Notes: a model not told the origin generated them from the sequence alone. Numbered from the stretch's first letter, positions 44,531-53,358 are shown. The stretch: 64,000 nt of DNA from Sporosarcina sp. Te-1 (GCF_017498505.1 NZ_CP071798.1:2687501-2751500); one strand, 5' to 3'. Numbers and translations are program-made.

Positions 44531-45663
44531 TCCGATTCCTCTCCTCCCTGGTGAGTGATGACGAGCGGCACACGGATCGTCAATGTCGTGCCTGTTTCCA
44601 CTTCAATCCCCAAACTGCCATTTACAAATTCTAATCGCTCCGCCATCCCGCGTAGTCCACTACCTGTCGTTTCTCCGGCCTTCCGGGCCAAACCGCTTCC
44701 GTTGTCCTGAACGATAAGCCGAAATTCGTTCATGCGACGTTCAAAGAGTATGAGACAAGCGGTGGCTCCACTATGCTTGACGATATTCGTCACCGCTTCC
44801 TTCAAACACATGCTCAAAACGTTTTCCAAGATGACCGGGAGTTCCCCCAGTTGGTTCTCTCCCTCTATCCGACACTCCATTTCAGCCGCCTTTGTGATTT
44901 GCCGGACCCGGATTAACTCGTCCTGCAGCTTGGTCGCCCGGATGCCGGCAACTAATTCGCGCACTTCTTTCAGCGCCATACTCGCAGTATGCCGGATGTC
45001 ATTCAATTCCTTTTCGGCCTCTTCTGGACTGCGCTTGATCAATCTTCGAGCCAAATCACTTTTCAGCCCAATCATGGACAACTTTTGGCCTAGCGTATCA
45101 TGCAAATCACGTGCAATTCGTTCTCGCTCCTCTAATAAAACCAATTCCGAAATACGCTCCTTGGCGTCTTCCAGCTGCCCCTCTAAATTCTCCCGTTTGC
45201 CTCGGTAATACAAATTGAAAGGCAGCAGTATCACACCAATGACCGTGATGATGATGAAATGAACTTGCGGCAAAAACAAGTGGATATCAATAAAAAATCC
45301 GGCCACAATGGCACCGATCGTAAAAAAGATATGCAAACCATACATAATGAAAAATCCGACCGGCCTCCGAATATTCCCAATAAAAAACGCAGTAAAAATG
45401 GAGGAATACACATAGCCAAATAGCAAAGTCATGACAATATTAATGACCATTTCAAAGCTAAGCCACATGTAGACAATCCCAGACTTCGCTCTAAATGAAA
45501 AAAAATAAGACAAGAAAAACAATAGTAGTAAGCTTATACCGATTGCTCCGTTAAAAAGATTGGATGAACGGAAGATGAAAAAGAACGGAAGCAGGCAAAA
45601 GATAACCCATGCATAAATACTGAGCCATGGGTTTCTCGGAAATATGGTATACCATTTTTGCAT
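44527..45663 (-). CDS. desK: Membrane thermosensor histidine kinase (DesK)
   Basis: ATG at 45663 follows GAGGTG. The 378-aa protein has four or five membrane helices in residues about 15-165, followed by the HisKA_3 box RIARDLHDTLGQKLS (His about 190) and a HATPase with NVLSMCLKEAVTNIVKHSG and DNGSG. The dimerisation stretch is nearly identical to Bacillus DesK. It senses membrane thickness or order and controls DesR. Confidence 0.93.
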   Translation of the reverse strand: MQKWYTIFPRNPWLSIYAWVIFCLLPFFFIFRSSNLFNGAIGISLLLLFFLSYFFSFRAKSGIVYMWLSFEMVINIVMTLLFGYVYSSIFTAFFIGNIRRPVGFFIMYGLHIFFTIGAIVAGFFIDIHLFLPQVHFIIITVIGVILLPFNLYYRGKRENLEGQLEDAKERISELVLLEERERIARDLHDTLGQKLSMIGLKSDLARRLIKRSPEEAEKELNDIRHTASMALKEVRELVAGIRATKLQDELIRVRQITKAAEMECRIEGENQLGELPVILENVLSMCLKEAVTNIVKHSGATACLILFERRMNEFRLIVQDNGSGLARKAGETTGSGLRGMAERLEFVNGSLGIEVETGTTLTIRVPLVITHQGGEESE

Positions 45664-45768
45664 AGGCTGCACCTCGATCCATTCGTTACTTCAGTATACC
45701 GCAGGATGCCAGTCCGGCCACAAAAAGCACTGAAAATAATTGCCCTTTATTTCATTATTCCATGAAAA

Positions 45769-45796
45769 CAACCGCCCCTATGACGAGGCGGCTCCT
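45769..45796 (-). terminator. Terminator of the desaturase gene
   Basis: GCCGCC and GGCGGT arms followed by TGTTTT on the minus strand. It separates des from desK. Confidence 0.65.
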
Positions 45797-45798
45797 TC

Positions 45799-46851
45799 TT
45801 ATTTACTGTCGAAACTCGTACGTTTCGGTTTCAAATCAAGAGACAGTGCTGTGCGCTTGACCCGGTCCTTCACTTCCTTGAAAGTGACAAACGTTTTATG
45901 CTCAGGATCATATAACTTATAACGCAACGATTCCAAGCTCGTTCGAATTGTAATCGTCGTTGCCTTCTGAAGAGGCGGTGTCGATTCATGTGCGATTTCC
46001 AAGTTATAATTCGGCACACGCGGCGCTAGGTGGTGCACATGGTGGAAACCGATATTTCCTGTAGCCCATTGCAGTACTTTCGGAAGCTTGTAATAGGAGC
46101 TCCCTTCAACAGCCGCCTTTACGTAATCCCAATCCGACTCTTCCTCGAAATAAGAATCCTCGAACGTATGCTGAATGTAAAACAGCCAAATGCCGAGAGC
46201 CGCTGCAACAAACATGATCGAACCTTGTACAATGAGGAACGACGGCCAACCGACAAGCCAGATCATAAGGGCATACAGCGCCACAATGACCACATTCGTT
46301 ACATACGTATTCATCCGCTCTTTCCGGCGGGCATCCTTCCGGTTGAACCGGCTCGAGATAAGGACTAGATAAAGCGGCCCTAAACCGAACATCACGAAAG
46401 GATTGCGATAAAAACGATAAGCGAACCGTGTCCATTTGGATGCTTCCAAATACTCTTCAATCGTTAATACCCAGATGTCGCCGACTCCGCGCTTATCAAG
46501 GTTCGAGCTGGAAGCATGGTGAATCGCATGCTCGCGCTTCCATTTTTCATAAGGAAATAAAGTGAGCACGCCCGTAATCGTGCCAACGACATCATTCGCT
46601 TTTTTATTCCTGAAAAATGAACCGTGCGTACAATCATGGAAGATGATAAACGTCCGCACAACAAATCCTGCTGCTACAATGGCGATTGCAAATGTAAGCC
46701 AGATGGAAACGGCTAAACTTTGGTAGGCAAGGAACCAAAGGACAAAAATTGGCGGAACCGTATTAATCAACTGGATGACACTCTTTTTCAAGTCTGACTT
46801 TGCAAAGGGAGCTACGTCTTTATGCAACTGCTTCGTCTTCTCTTTACTCAT
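45799..46851 (-). CDS. des: Membrane acyl-lipid desaturase (Des)
   Basis: ATG at 46851 has GGAGG upstream; earlier Met codons lack a site. The 350-aa integral-membrane di-iron enzyme has the three histidine boxes: HDCTHGSFF (about 82), HAIHHASSS (about 119) and HHVHHLAPR (about 288). It introduces a double bond into membrane phospholipid acyl chains. The desKR pair next to it fits the cold-response circuit. Its upstream region has TCATATGA and other TCAT half-sites that could be DesR targets. Confidence 0.92.
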   Translation of the reverse strand: MSKEKTKQLHKDVAPFAKSDLKKSVIQLINTVPPIFVLWFLAYQSLAVSIWLTFAIAIVAAGFVVRTFIIFHDCTHGSFFRNKKANDVVGTITGVLTLFPYEKWKREHAIHHASSSNLDKRGVGDIWVLTIEEYLEASKWTRFAYRFYRNPFVMFGLGPLYLVLISSRFNRKDARRKERMNTYVTNVVIVALYALMIWLVGWPSFLIVQGSIMFVAAALGIWLFYIQHTFEDSYFEEESDWDYVKAAVEGSSYYKLPKVLQWATGNIGFHHVHHLAPRVPNYNLEIAHESTPPLQKATTITIRTSLESLRYKLYDPEHKTFVTFKEVKDRVKRTALSLDLKPKRTSFDSK

Positions 46852-46987
46852 GGTACGTTCCTCCTCAACTCGGAAGTTTTTTGATACTACCATCGTAAAA
46901 TGAATAGCCCTTTGGCAGAAGACATAAACGTAATGACTTTTCATATGACAACTATCATTTTATGTGAATCAATTCACAAACTGATCC

Positions 46988-47731
46988 TTATTTCAACATA
47001 CCGCCATCCACTTCCAGCACCGTGCCGTTCACAAAGTCCGCTTCATCAGATGCGAGAAACAAGTACGCGTTTGCTATATCTTCCGGTTTGCCTAAACGAG
47101 TAAAGGGAGTCATCAATCGAATCTGTTCCATCACCTTCGCAGGAATGGTATGGATCATCTCCGTTTCAATAAATCCCGGTGCAACCGCATTTACATTAAT
47201 GCCTTTCCTCCCATATTCCTTCGCCCACGTGCGTGTCATGCCAATGATGCCGGCTTTCGATGCGGCATAATTCGTCTGGCCGACATTGCCGCCCGTCCCC
47301 GCGATGGAAGACGTATTAATAATTTTCCCTTTCCCTTGCGCCAGCATGGCAGGCAAAAATGCTTGCGTGCAATGAAAAACACCTGTCATATTGACATCAA
47401 TCACCCGCTGGAAGTCAGCTGGGTCCATTTTGACAAGCAATGCATCTTTTGTGATGCCTGCGTTATTCACAAGAATATCGACCTTATTAAAGTGCGCCAG
47501 GACTTGAGCAGCAGCAGCGTGTACAGATTCCCGGTCCGCCACATCTACTTGAAAGAAAGCTACTTCGATTCCTTCGCCGTGCAATTGCCGGGCGGTCTCC
47601 TCGCCAGCTATCCCCACATAATCTAAAATAGCGATCTGTGCCCCTTCTTTACCAAACAGACGGGCAGCGACCGCCCCAATTCCTTTTGCGCCTCCCGTTA
47701 GAACTGCCGTCTTCCCTTTCAAACGCCCCAT
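46988..47731 (-). CDS. fabG: 3-oxoacyl-ACP reductase-like short-chain dehydrogenase
   Basis: The 247-aa protein has the NAD(P) loop TGGAKGIGAVAARL (about 12-25), NNAG (about 88), catalytic Ser in SSIAGTGG (about 138) and YAASKAG (Tyr/Lys about 152). The C-terminus EVDGGM is classic. It resembles FabG, but as it is not in a fab operon it could serve another 3-hydroxyacyl or hydroxy substrate. The start has GAGGGA upstream. Confidence 0.82.
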   Translation of the reverse strand: MGRLKGKTAVLTGGAKGIGAVAARLFGKEGAQIAILDYVGIAGEETARQLHGEGIEVAFFQVDVADRESVHAAAAQVLAHFNKVDILVNNAGITKDALLVKMDPADFQRVIDVNMTGVFHCTQAFLPAMLAQGKGKIINTSSIAGTGGNVGQTNYAASKAGIIGMTRTWAKEYGRKGINVNAVAPGFIETEMIHTIPAKVMEQIRLMTPFTRLGKPEDIANAYLFLASDEADFVNGTVLEVDGGMLK

Positions 47732-47835
47732 TAAATCCCTCTTTCCCCATTTTTTATTTTTTGATTATTCTTATTCTAGCACATTGTAAAAAAACACACC
47801 TTGATTCACAGATACAATCCTATCCAACAACGTAA

Positions 47836-47867
47836 AAAGCAGGCCTCAAGAGATGAGTGCCTGCTTC
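47836..47867 (-). terminator. Terminator-like hairpin between fabG and brxC
   Basis: AAGCAGGC and GCCTGCTT arms, T tract on the minus strand, 10 nt after the brxC stop. Confidence 0.75.
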
Positions 47868-47876
47868 TGTCCTTCC

Positions 47877-48203
47877 TTACACGTATGTTTCTACCGCCGA
47901 CTGGATTTTAGAACGGGTAATACCATAATGGCTCGCGTTCCAAACCGCTTGGCCATCGACAAACAATAAAAGTTGGGGCGTTTCGTGACGGATGCCAGTA
48001 TTCAATTCAATATCATTGGATACTGGACGGGCCGTTTGAACCGTGAGAAAGTACTTGGGGATGTCTGTATCGAATCGTTCAAATTCGCGGAAACCCGCCG
48101 CACTGACCGGACACGTGGAACTATGCTTAAGAAGGAACACAGCACCATCCTTCGAGGCATTCTTCACATCCGACCAATCATCAGTAGTATGGATTTCTTT
48201 CAT
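47877..48203 (-). CDS. brxC: Bacillithiol system redox protein (BrxC/YtxJ)
   Basis: This 108-aa thioredoxin-fold protein has SSTCPVS near residue 30, the monothiol BrxC/YtxJ active site, and TPQLLLF near residue 75 with the cis-Pro. It reduces or debacillithiolates proteins. Its presence indicates a bacillithiol-using firmicute. Confidence 0.93.
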   Translation of the reverse strand: MKEIHTTDDWSDVKNASKDGAVFLLKHSSTCPVSAAGFREFERFDTDIPKYFLTVQTARPVSNDIELNTGIRHETPQLLLFVDGQAVWNASHYGITRSKIQSAVETYV

Positions 48204-48229
48204 GGTTATCCTCTCCTTTTAATCACAAC

Positions 48230-48808
48230 TTACTTATTTTTTCCCGTCCGCCCGGCAAATCTAAACATAAGATCTTTCAGATGTGCGAAAATCAGGAGAA
48301 CAGAAATGGCACTTAACAATAAAGGGACCAAATGGTCGAATGGGAATAAGCAAGCCAGGAATGGTGTGGCTATAATCGCCCCGAAGCCCGCCAAGGTAAA
48401 GCTTCTGATGAATGGATAAAGAAGCAGGAACACAGCTGCGAACCCGGCAAATAATAGTGGATGGAATAGCAGTAAACCGCCGATGTATGTGGAAATCCCC
48501 TGCCCTCCACGAAACCTATAGGATACTGGTAAAATATGTCCTATCATAGCCGAGAGAAGAACCACTAATTCTACTGTTGTCCCCATTTCAAGCCATCTGG
48601 CAATTGCAACAGGAATGGCTCCTTTCAATGCGTCGCCTAAGAAAACGAGAACAAACGCACCCTTCCCCAATACACGCCCCGCATTACGGGCCCCCGGATT
48701 GCCGCTCCCTTCAATTCGAATATTTCGGCCGAATAATTTGCCAACCCACGCAGCCGTAAGTATAGTTCCAAGCAAATAAGCTCCGATAATCAGAAATAGT
48801 ACAGTCAT
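48230..48808 (-). CDS. plsY: Glycerol-3-phosphate acyltransferase (PlsY)
   Basis: ATG at 48808 follows AGAAGG; the long upstream frame is antisense to the PAP2 gene and discarded. The 192-aa protein has five membrane segments. Conserved motifs are SGNPGARNAGRVLG (about 35-48), IGHILPVSYRFRGGQG (about 92-107) and a third near 140. PlsY transfers acyl from acyl phosphate to glycerol-3-phosphate in phospholipid synthesis. The first motif varies from the usual SGNPGATN, with Arg at the Thr position, so a divergent paralogue is possible. Confidence 0.87.
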   Translation of the reverse strand: MTVLFLIIGAYLLGTILTAAWVGKLFGRNIRIEGSGNPGARNAGRVLGKGAFVLVFLGDALKGAIPVAIARWLEMGTTVELVVLLSAMIGHILPVSYRFRGGQGISTYIGGLLLFHPLLFAGFAAVFLLLYPFIRSFTLAGFGAIIATPFLACLFPFDHLVPLLLSAISVLLIFAHLKDLMFRFAGRTGKNK

Positions 48809-48893
48809 GACAGACCTTCTTTCGAACTTTTCGTTGTGACATGCGTTTGTTATTATGTATGAAAAACAAGTAATGAAATTGAGGTGTAGTTCC

Positions 48894-49559
48894 TTGAAAG
48901 TACTTTTCACCCGAATGACAGCAGCCTTTGTGCTTTGCCTATTGTTCGGAGGCATTTTTGCGGTCATTGCTCGAGGGATCAGTAAAGCGACCATTTTCCG
49001 ATTCGACGAGACAGTTGTCGAATTTGTGCAAGGATGGGAAAATGATTGGCTCACTCCCATCATGAAGGCGTTTACGTGGATCGGCTCCACTTCCGTCGTC
49101 CTTTGTCTCATTGCAGCCGGAACGGTTCTTCTCTATTTTATTCTGAAAGAACGGAGGCTGGCCTATCTTTTCTTAACCGTCATGCTGGGAACCGGTATAT
49201 TGAATCAAGTGCTGAAATTTATTTTCAAACGCGAGCGGCCTGATATCCATCGGCTGATTGAAATCGGAGGCTACAGCTTCCCGAGCGGCCATACGATGAT
49301 GTCATTCAGCCTATATGCCATCCTTGCGTACATTGTTTGGCGGCATACAAAAACAGCTGTTAGCCGGTTTGGGTTGCTTCTATTCTCCATTCTAATGGCC
49401 TTGATGATCGCAATCAGCCGTATTTATCTCGGCGTACACTATCCGAGCGACGTGGCGGGCGGAATGGCAGCAAGCGCGTTTTGGCTCGTAGTGTCAATTT
49501 CAGTTTATGGCTACTATCAGAATCGTACATCCAAACAATCGAAACCGTCCACTACCTAA
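48894..49559 (+). CDS. PAP2-family membrane phosphatase
   Basis: TTG at 48894 follows GAGGTG. The 221-aa protein has six membrane helices and the three phosphatase motifs: KFIFKRERP (about 114), FPSGHTM (about 133) and SRIYLGVHYPSD (about 181-192). It dephosphorylates phosphatidic acid, undecaprenyl pyrophosphate or phosphatidylglycerophosphate. It is divergent from plsY, with 85 bp between starts; the two may both serve lipid metabolism. Confidence 0.92.
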   Translation: MKVLFTRMTAAFVLCLLFGGIFAVIARGISKATIFRFDETVVEFVQGWENDWLTPIMKAFTWIGSTSVVLCLIAAGTVLLYFILKERRLAYLFLTVMLGTGILNQVLKFIFKRERPDIHRLIEIGGYSFPSGHTMMSFSLYAILAYIVWRHTKTAVSRFGLLLFSILMALMIAISRIYLGVHYPSDVAGGMAASAFWLVVSISVYGYYQNRTSKQSKPSTT

Positions 49560-49570
49560 AGTGGGCGGTT
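49544..49570 (+). terminator. Terminator overlapping the PAP2 stop codon
   Basis: ACCGTCCACT and AGTGGGCGGT arms around the stop, with weak T tract. Confidence 0.65.
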
Positions 49571-49658
49571 ACCATTTGTGGATTTCGGAAGTTACTAATT
49601 AGCCTTCCCGTTTCAGTATATGGTCCTCTTCCCTAGTTTGATAAAGGGAAACAGACTT

Positions 49659-50204
49659 TTATCCTTCATACTTCCTTGCTTCTTCTTCCAACAGCACACG
49701 CGGCTTAAAACCGCTCACTTCCACAAACTCCACCCGACCGTTGACTTTTACTTCGTACACATTCCTGTCTGTCGTGACTTGGACGGATTCCACCGTCTCA
49801 CCTTCATCTTTATAGAAAGCGGTAATGTCCTGTTCCACCCATAACGGGATTTCGTTAAAAAATTTTTGACGCTCTTCCTGCTTTTGTTCCCATGCTTCCT
49901 TCGCTTTTGGATCCAACCGGAAATAAATATCTTGCAACAGGTCGATTACTTCTCCGAACCCAATGATAAGAATGCCATATAGCACATGCTTGCCAATAAT
50001 ATGAATGAAACCATAGAGAGACAGATCGCTGATCGAACTATTTACATAAACGGCTTCCCCAAATTCATTGAAGATCTGACCCCCCATGCCGGATGTTGTA
50101 GCCAGGAAGATCATTGCTTGAATAAGCCCCCATCCCATAACGACAATTCCAGCAATCTTTATCAAATTCCCGATAATACTGCGCTGTTTGAAAAATGACC
50201 GCAT
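49659..50204 (-). CDS. Two-span membrane protein, unknown
   Basis: ATG at 50204 with AAGGGG upstream gives 181 aa. Two hydrophobic segments (about 15-35 and 65-85) precede a cytoplasmic, charged C-terminal half with a small beta-rich end (VQVTTDRNVYEVKVNGRVEF). No family recognised. Confidence 0.7.
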   Translation of the reverse strand: MRSFFKQRSIIGNLIKIAGIVVMGWGLIQAMIFLATTSGMGGQIFNEFGEAVYVNSSISDLSLYGFIHIIGKHVLYGILIIGFGEVIDLLQDIYFRLDPKAKEAWEQKQEERQKFFNEIPLWVEQDITAFYKDEGETVESVQVTTDRNVYEVKVNGRVEFVEVSGFKPRVLLEEEARKYEG

Positions 50205-50283
50205 TCGTTCCACCCCTTGTTTTTCACTTCTTATCTACTGTACGATACAAAAAAGACAATAGTTTCAGAACGGGGGAATTTGG

Positions 50284-50619
50284 ATGAATCCATTTACGGA
50301 AAAAGTCGTCGCCATTATCTCTAGTATTCCGGCTGGACGGGTCATGACGTATGGGCAGATAGCAGCCTGCGCCGGAAATCCGCGAGGAGCAAGACAAGTG
50401 GTGCGTGTACTACATGCCCTAAGTGCGAAACAACAATTGCCGTGGCATCGGGTCATCAATGCCCAAGGCGGCATCTCCACGCCGACGGACAGAGAGGATA
50501 AAGGAAACAGGCAACGGGAGCTGCTTGAGTCGGAAGGTGTGCAGTTCGGCGAGAACGGGAAAATCGACCTGTCTATTTATCGATGGTTTCCTGAAGTTGG
50601 AGATGAGGAATGGCGATGA
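50284..50619 (+). CDS. Alkyltransferase-like (ATL) DNA-binding protein
   Basis: The 111-aa protein aligns with the MGMT domain (VMTYGQIAACAGNPRGARQV) but has PWHRVI in place of PCHRV near residue 57; the acceptor Cys is Trp. ATL proteins bind O6-alkylguanine and hand it to nucleotide excision repair. A complete MGMT (ogt) lies 13 kb upstream, so both are encoded. Start: ATG with GGGGGAATTTGG upstream. Confidence 0.93.
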   Translation: MNPFTEKVVAIISSIPAGRVMTYGQIAACAGNPRGARQVVRVLHALSAKQQLPWHRVINAQGGISTPTDREDKGNRQRELLESEGVQFGENGKIDLSIYRWFPEVGDEEWR

Positions 50620-50687
50620 AGGAATGATGGTCAAGTTCCGTGCTCCTTGATGAGGATGGGAATCAAAAATGGCAGGGAAATGCCGAG

Positions 50688-50909
50688 TTATATTGCCGTG
50701 GATTCCTTATAAACAACCCGTTGGATCGAAAGGATACGATCGATTTTGAACATTCGCTTCTCCTTGCGTAAATAACAGTAGGCTACGAAAGTATTTACGC
50801 CGACGGATATGATTTCAACCCTGCGCTTCGTAAGCTGGCCATCCGCCCGCATATAAATCATGTCCGCCAACTCGTGACGTTTGCACAATTTCAGTACATC
50901 ATTTCGCAT
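50688..50909 (-). CDS. Short WYL-like domain protein
   Basis: ATG at 50909 has AGGAGG upstream, giving 73 aa. It begins MRNDVLKLCKRHELADMIYMRADGQ, and RRVEIISVGVNTFVAYCYLRKEKRMFKIDRIL (shown in two parts: residues about 31-45 and 46-60) matches the C-terminal WYL pocket strand-turn pattern. It may be a stand-alone ligand-binding regulator. Confidence 0.65.
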   Translation of the reverse strand: MRNDVLKLCKRHELADMIYMRADGQLTKRRVEIISVGVNTFVAYCYLRKEKRMFKIDRILSIQRVVYKESTAI

Positions 50910-51139
50910 ACAAGAACCTCCTATAAAGGAACATTTGTTCTCATTATATGCGAACATAGCGACAAATGCAATTGGCGGATCCTGTAAAACAGTTGGTTAA
51001 ATCGTCAATACCGTAAAAGGATGAATACAAGGACACCCCTCCACACTTCCGCCACAACTCCGGTATGGATTGCATTGCCACTCCTGACGGGGAATGGTAC
51101 AATAGCCAGTAGGATATTGATGAAAAGGAGTGAGTCTTC

Positions 51140-51232
51140 ATGTGGTTCCTATATATTATGTTCACGTTGTTTGCGTTTATCTTAGCAGGTACGTTGTTCG
51201 GTCTTGTGCAGACGTTTTCTAATCATAAATAA
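51140..51232 (+). CDS. 30-aa single-span membrane peptide
   Basis: ATG at 51140 follows AAAAGGAGTGAG. The product begins MWFLYIMFTLFAFILAGTLF and is one helix with a polar end SNHK. A good terminator follows. Function unknown. Confidence 0.6.
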   Translation: MWFLYIMFTLFAFILAGTLFGLVQTFSNHK

Positions 51233-51242
51233 GAAGATGACC

Positions 51243-51275
51243 AGTCGTTACATGCTTGCGTGTAATGACTTTTTT
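51243..51275 (+). terminator. Terminator of the 30-aa peptide gene
   Basis: AGTCGTTACA and TGTAATGACT form a 10-bp stem followed by TTTTTT. Confidence 0.85.
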
Positions 51276-51293
51276 ATTGGGGAGATATAAGAA

Positions 51294-51750
51294 ATGGAAA
51301 TTCAAACGGATAGATTATTGCTGACCGCTTGTACCGAAATATCTGTTGTGGAGGCATCCATTGCCGGATATCAAATTGGACCGCATATCCGCAAGCATCT
51401 ATTGGCATTACAAGAGAACCCGTTTTTGCTGGGGTGGGGAGCCTGGCTAGTCACTTGCAAAGCGACAGGCGAGGTGATCGGAGATATTGGATTTAAAGGA
51501 AGACCGGACGCAAAAGGAGAAGTAGAAGTAGGTTATTTGGCATTCTCACGACCGCACAAAGCAAAGGTTTTGCGACGGAATCCGTTTGTGCTCTGATCCA
51601 TTGGGCTTTTTTATCAGCAGCAGTCAATCAAATCGCCGCAGAATGCCATGCTGACAATTTTTCTTCCATTCGTGTATTGGAGAAGTTGGGGATGGAACAG
51701 GTGGGCAAGAAAGACGGATTGTTGAAGTGGCGTTTACGAAAAAAATGATT
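51294..51750 (+). pseudogene. GNAT acetyltransferase with a frameshift
   Basis: The first frame encodes EIQTDRLLLTA and WLVTCKATGEVIGDIGFKG, a RimJ/RimL-type GNAT start, but ends at 51596. Near 51560 the reading must shift by one base to give KGFATESVCALIHWAF, then RVLEKLGMEQVG and KWRLRKK with a stop at 51748-51750. Adding one base near 51558 would restore a normal ~150-aa enzyme. Either a recent one-base deletion or a sequencing error. Confidence 0.8.
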
Positions 51751-51833
51751 GGCTGGCAAACAAGCTCCTACCAATCACTACGGGCTGCTCTTCAGTCCTG
51801 TTCTTATGGCAGAAGAGCAGCGTTTCCACTGGA

Positions 51834-51992
51834 TCATTGCGGCGGCATTACATCAGGCGGATGCAGATTTCCATTGCCCGTTGTATAGGTGGACATTTCA
51901 TCGTTCACTTGAACGGATGCAAATGCGTTTCCCGTGCCGACGAAAGCTAAAAATAAGACAGCCAAGAACGCTACAGACCATTTTCGCTTCAT
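51834..51992 (-). CDS. Secreted propeptide of an RRNPP-type signalling pair
   Basis: The 52-aa ORF begins at ATG 51992, which overlaps the receptor stop codon (ATGA). The ribosome site GGGGAGA lies inside the receptor's last codons. Basic N-terminus MKRK, hydrophobic core (about 6-18) and a cleavage-like NAFA (about 22-25) form a Sec signal peptide. The rest is short and polar, ending with NLHPPDVMPPQ. This is the arrangement of Rap-Phr and NprR-NprX, where a C-terminal 5-8-mer is exported, cut, re-imported by Opp and binds the receptor. The mature peptide is inferred. Confidence 0.75.
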   Translation of the reverse strand: MKRKWSVAFLAVLFLAFVGTGNAFASVQVNDEMSTYTTGNGNLHPPDVMPPQ

Positions 51993-53227
51993 GTCATCTT
52001 CTCCCCTTTCTCATAAAAGTAAATCGCATAGGCATCGGCCTTCTCATAGTTGCCGATGGAGCGGTGATAGTTGGCGAGTCGCCAAGCAAAACGTCTTGCT
52101 TCCCCTATATAACCATGTTCTTTTAAAAAAGGGAATGCTATTTGTTCACAATAGTCAAAAAGATCTCGTTGGGAAAATTTCACCTTACGAAAGTATGTCA
52201 GTTGTATGGTTAAATATGGGTCATCCTTCCCTCGAAGGAATACCTCTAATTCCTCAAGCAGGTGATCTATTTCAAGTCCTTCCTCTGCGGATGTCTGCAA
52301 CATATGAATGAGAACCGATGAATATATCGGTGCTTCCGGTGTGATCAACGATTTTAATTCCTTCAACAGCATATAGGCCGACTTGTGGTGCCCTCTTCTG
52401 TTCTGAAGCATCGAATAATTATAGAGCACACCTTCATACAAGGACGACTCTTCCATAAGACGAGCGTTCCGCAAAAGTGTCTTAAACAACTCCTCCGCCT
52501 GCAAATATAAATCCCGATTGGCATAGTTCACAGCTTGGAGCATTTGAGCATGCATCAGGCGCAAATAATTACAGTCCTTCTGGAACTGATTGATAGCCAG
52601 TTCCGCGAAATAGGACGATTTGCCGTATTCAGTGTTCCTCTGTGATAGCCAGGCATTCTGATAGTAAAACTCCCCCTCAAACAATTGTGGCACCCGCCCT
52701 TGACTATCTTCGATGCGCCCGACAATCTCCTTCGCTTTTTCTTTGTCTTGAATTGACACATAATATATAAGGTAAAAGACCTTGGCAGCCCCACGTTCGT
52801 ATTCATCAAATGTCGGCTCCAACCTTGATAAAATTCTCATTTGCTGGGTTGCTCTCTGCCGATCTTGTTGAAATAAATAATATCGAAGCTTGTATAGCTC
52901 ATAGCGATTGATCAGGTCAGTAGACTGTAAATAATCCCTGTTCTGTTCCAATTCTGCATAGAGTGCTTCCATGGATTTCAAATCATAGTAAACCGAGTAC
53001 GTAATGAACTTTTCTAACTTCTCTTTATAGGCATGATATACATCCACCTCTTGGTTCCACTCGATATTCATCCGTGCAAAGAGCTCTTCTAACGTCTCTT
53101 GATGCGGAACATATTTGTTCGATTCAATTTTACTCAAATGGGAGATCGAACAAATTCCCTCGCATAACTCAGCTTGGGTAAGATTATGTTTCATACGGTA
53201 ATACTTCACGATCGAACCGATATTCAT
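51989..53227 (-). CDS. RRNPP-type HTH-TPR quorum-sensing receptor
   Basis: ATG at 53227 has GGGGGTG upstream; a longer frame lacks a site. The 412-aa protein has an XRE HTH at residues about 4-58 (IVKYYRMKHNLTQAELCEG, SHLSKIESNKYVP) followed by helical TPR-like repeats to the end (residues about 90-405), as in PlcR, NprR and Rgg/ComR-type RRNPP proteins. The last codons overlap the propeptide start. A terminator separates it from the subtilisin gene upstream, so the protease is a plausible target or neighbour. Confidence 0.88.
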   Translation of the reverse strand: MNIGSIVKYYRMKHNLTQAELCEGICSISHLSKIESNKYVPHQETLEELFARMNIEWNQEVDVYHAYKEKLEKFITYSVYYDLKSMEALYAELEQNRDYLQSTDLINRYELYKLRYYLFQQDRQRATQQMRILSRLEPTFDEYERGAAKVFYLIYYVSIQDKEKAKEIVGRIEDSQGRVPQLFEGEFYYQNAWLSQRNTEYGKSSYFAELAINQFQKDCNYLRLMHAQMLQAVNYANRDLYLQAEELFKTLLRNARLMEESSLYEGVLYNYSMLQNRRGHHKSAYMLLKELKSLITPEAPIYSSVLIHMLQTSAEEGLEIDHLLEELEVFLRGKDDPYLTIQLTYFRKVKFSQRDLFDYCEQIAFPFLKEHGYIGEARRFAWRLANYHRSIGNYEKADAYAIYFYEKGEKMT

Positions 53228-53285
53228 TCGATACACCCCCACTTTTAACTCAAACCTATCATAGAATATCGGTTGTATACATGAG

Positions 53286-53318
53286 AAAACAGTCCCAGGG
53301 GAGTTGAGGACTGTTTTA
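53286..53318 (-). terminator. Terminator between protease and receptor genes
   Basis: AAAACAGTCC and GGACTGTTTT arms, T tracts on both strands. Confidence 0.85.
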
Positions 53319-53358
53319 CTCATGACTCATATAATAAAGTTGCTTAGGACACTTTTAA

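Noticed and set aside
46852-46985. Defined DesR binding site
   Set aside because: Several TCAT half-sites exist, but I cannot match them to a known DesR consensus with confidence.
48809-49111. N-terminal extension of plsY
   Set aside because: Antisense to the PAP2 gene; a good start with AGAAGG is at 48808.
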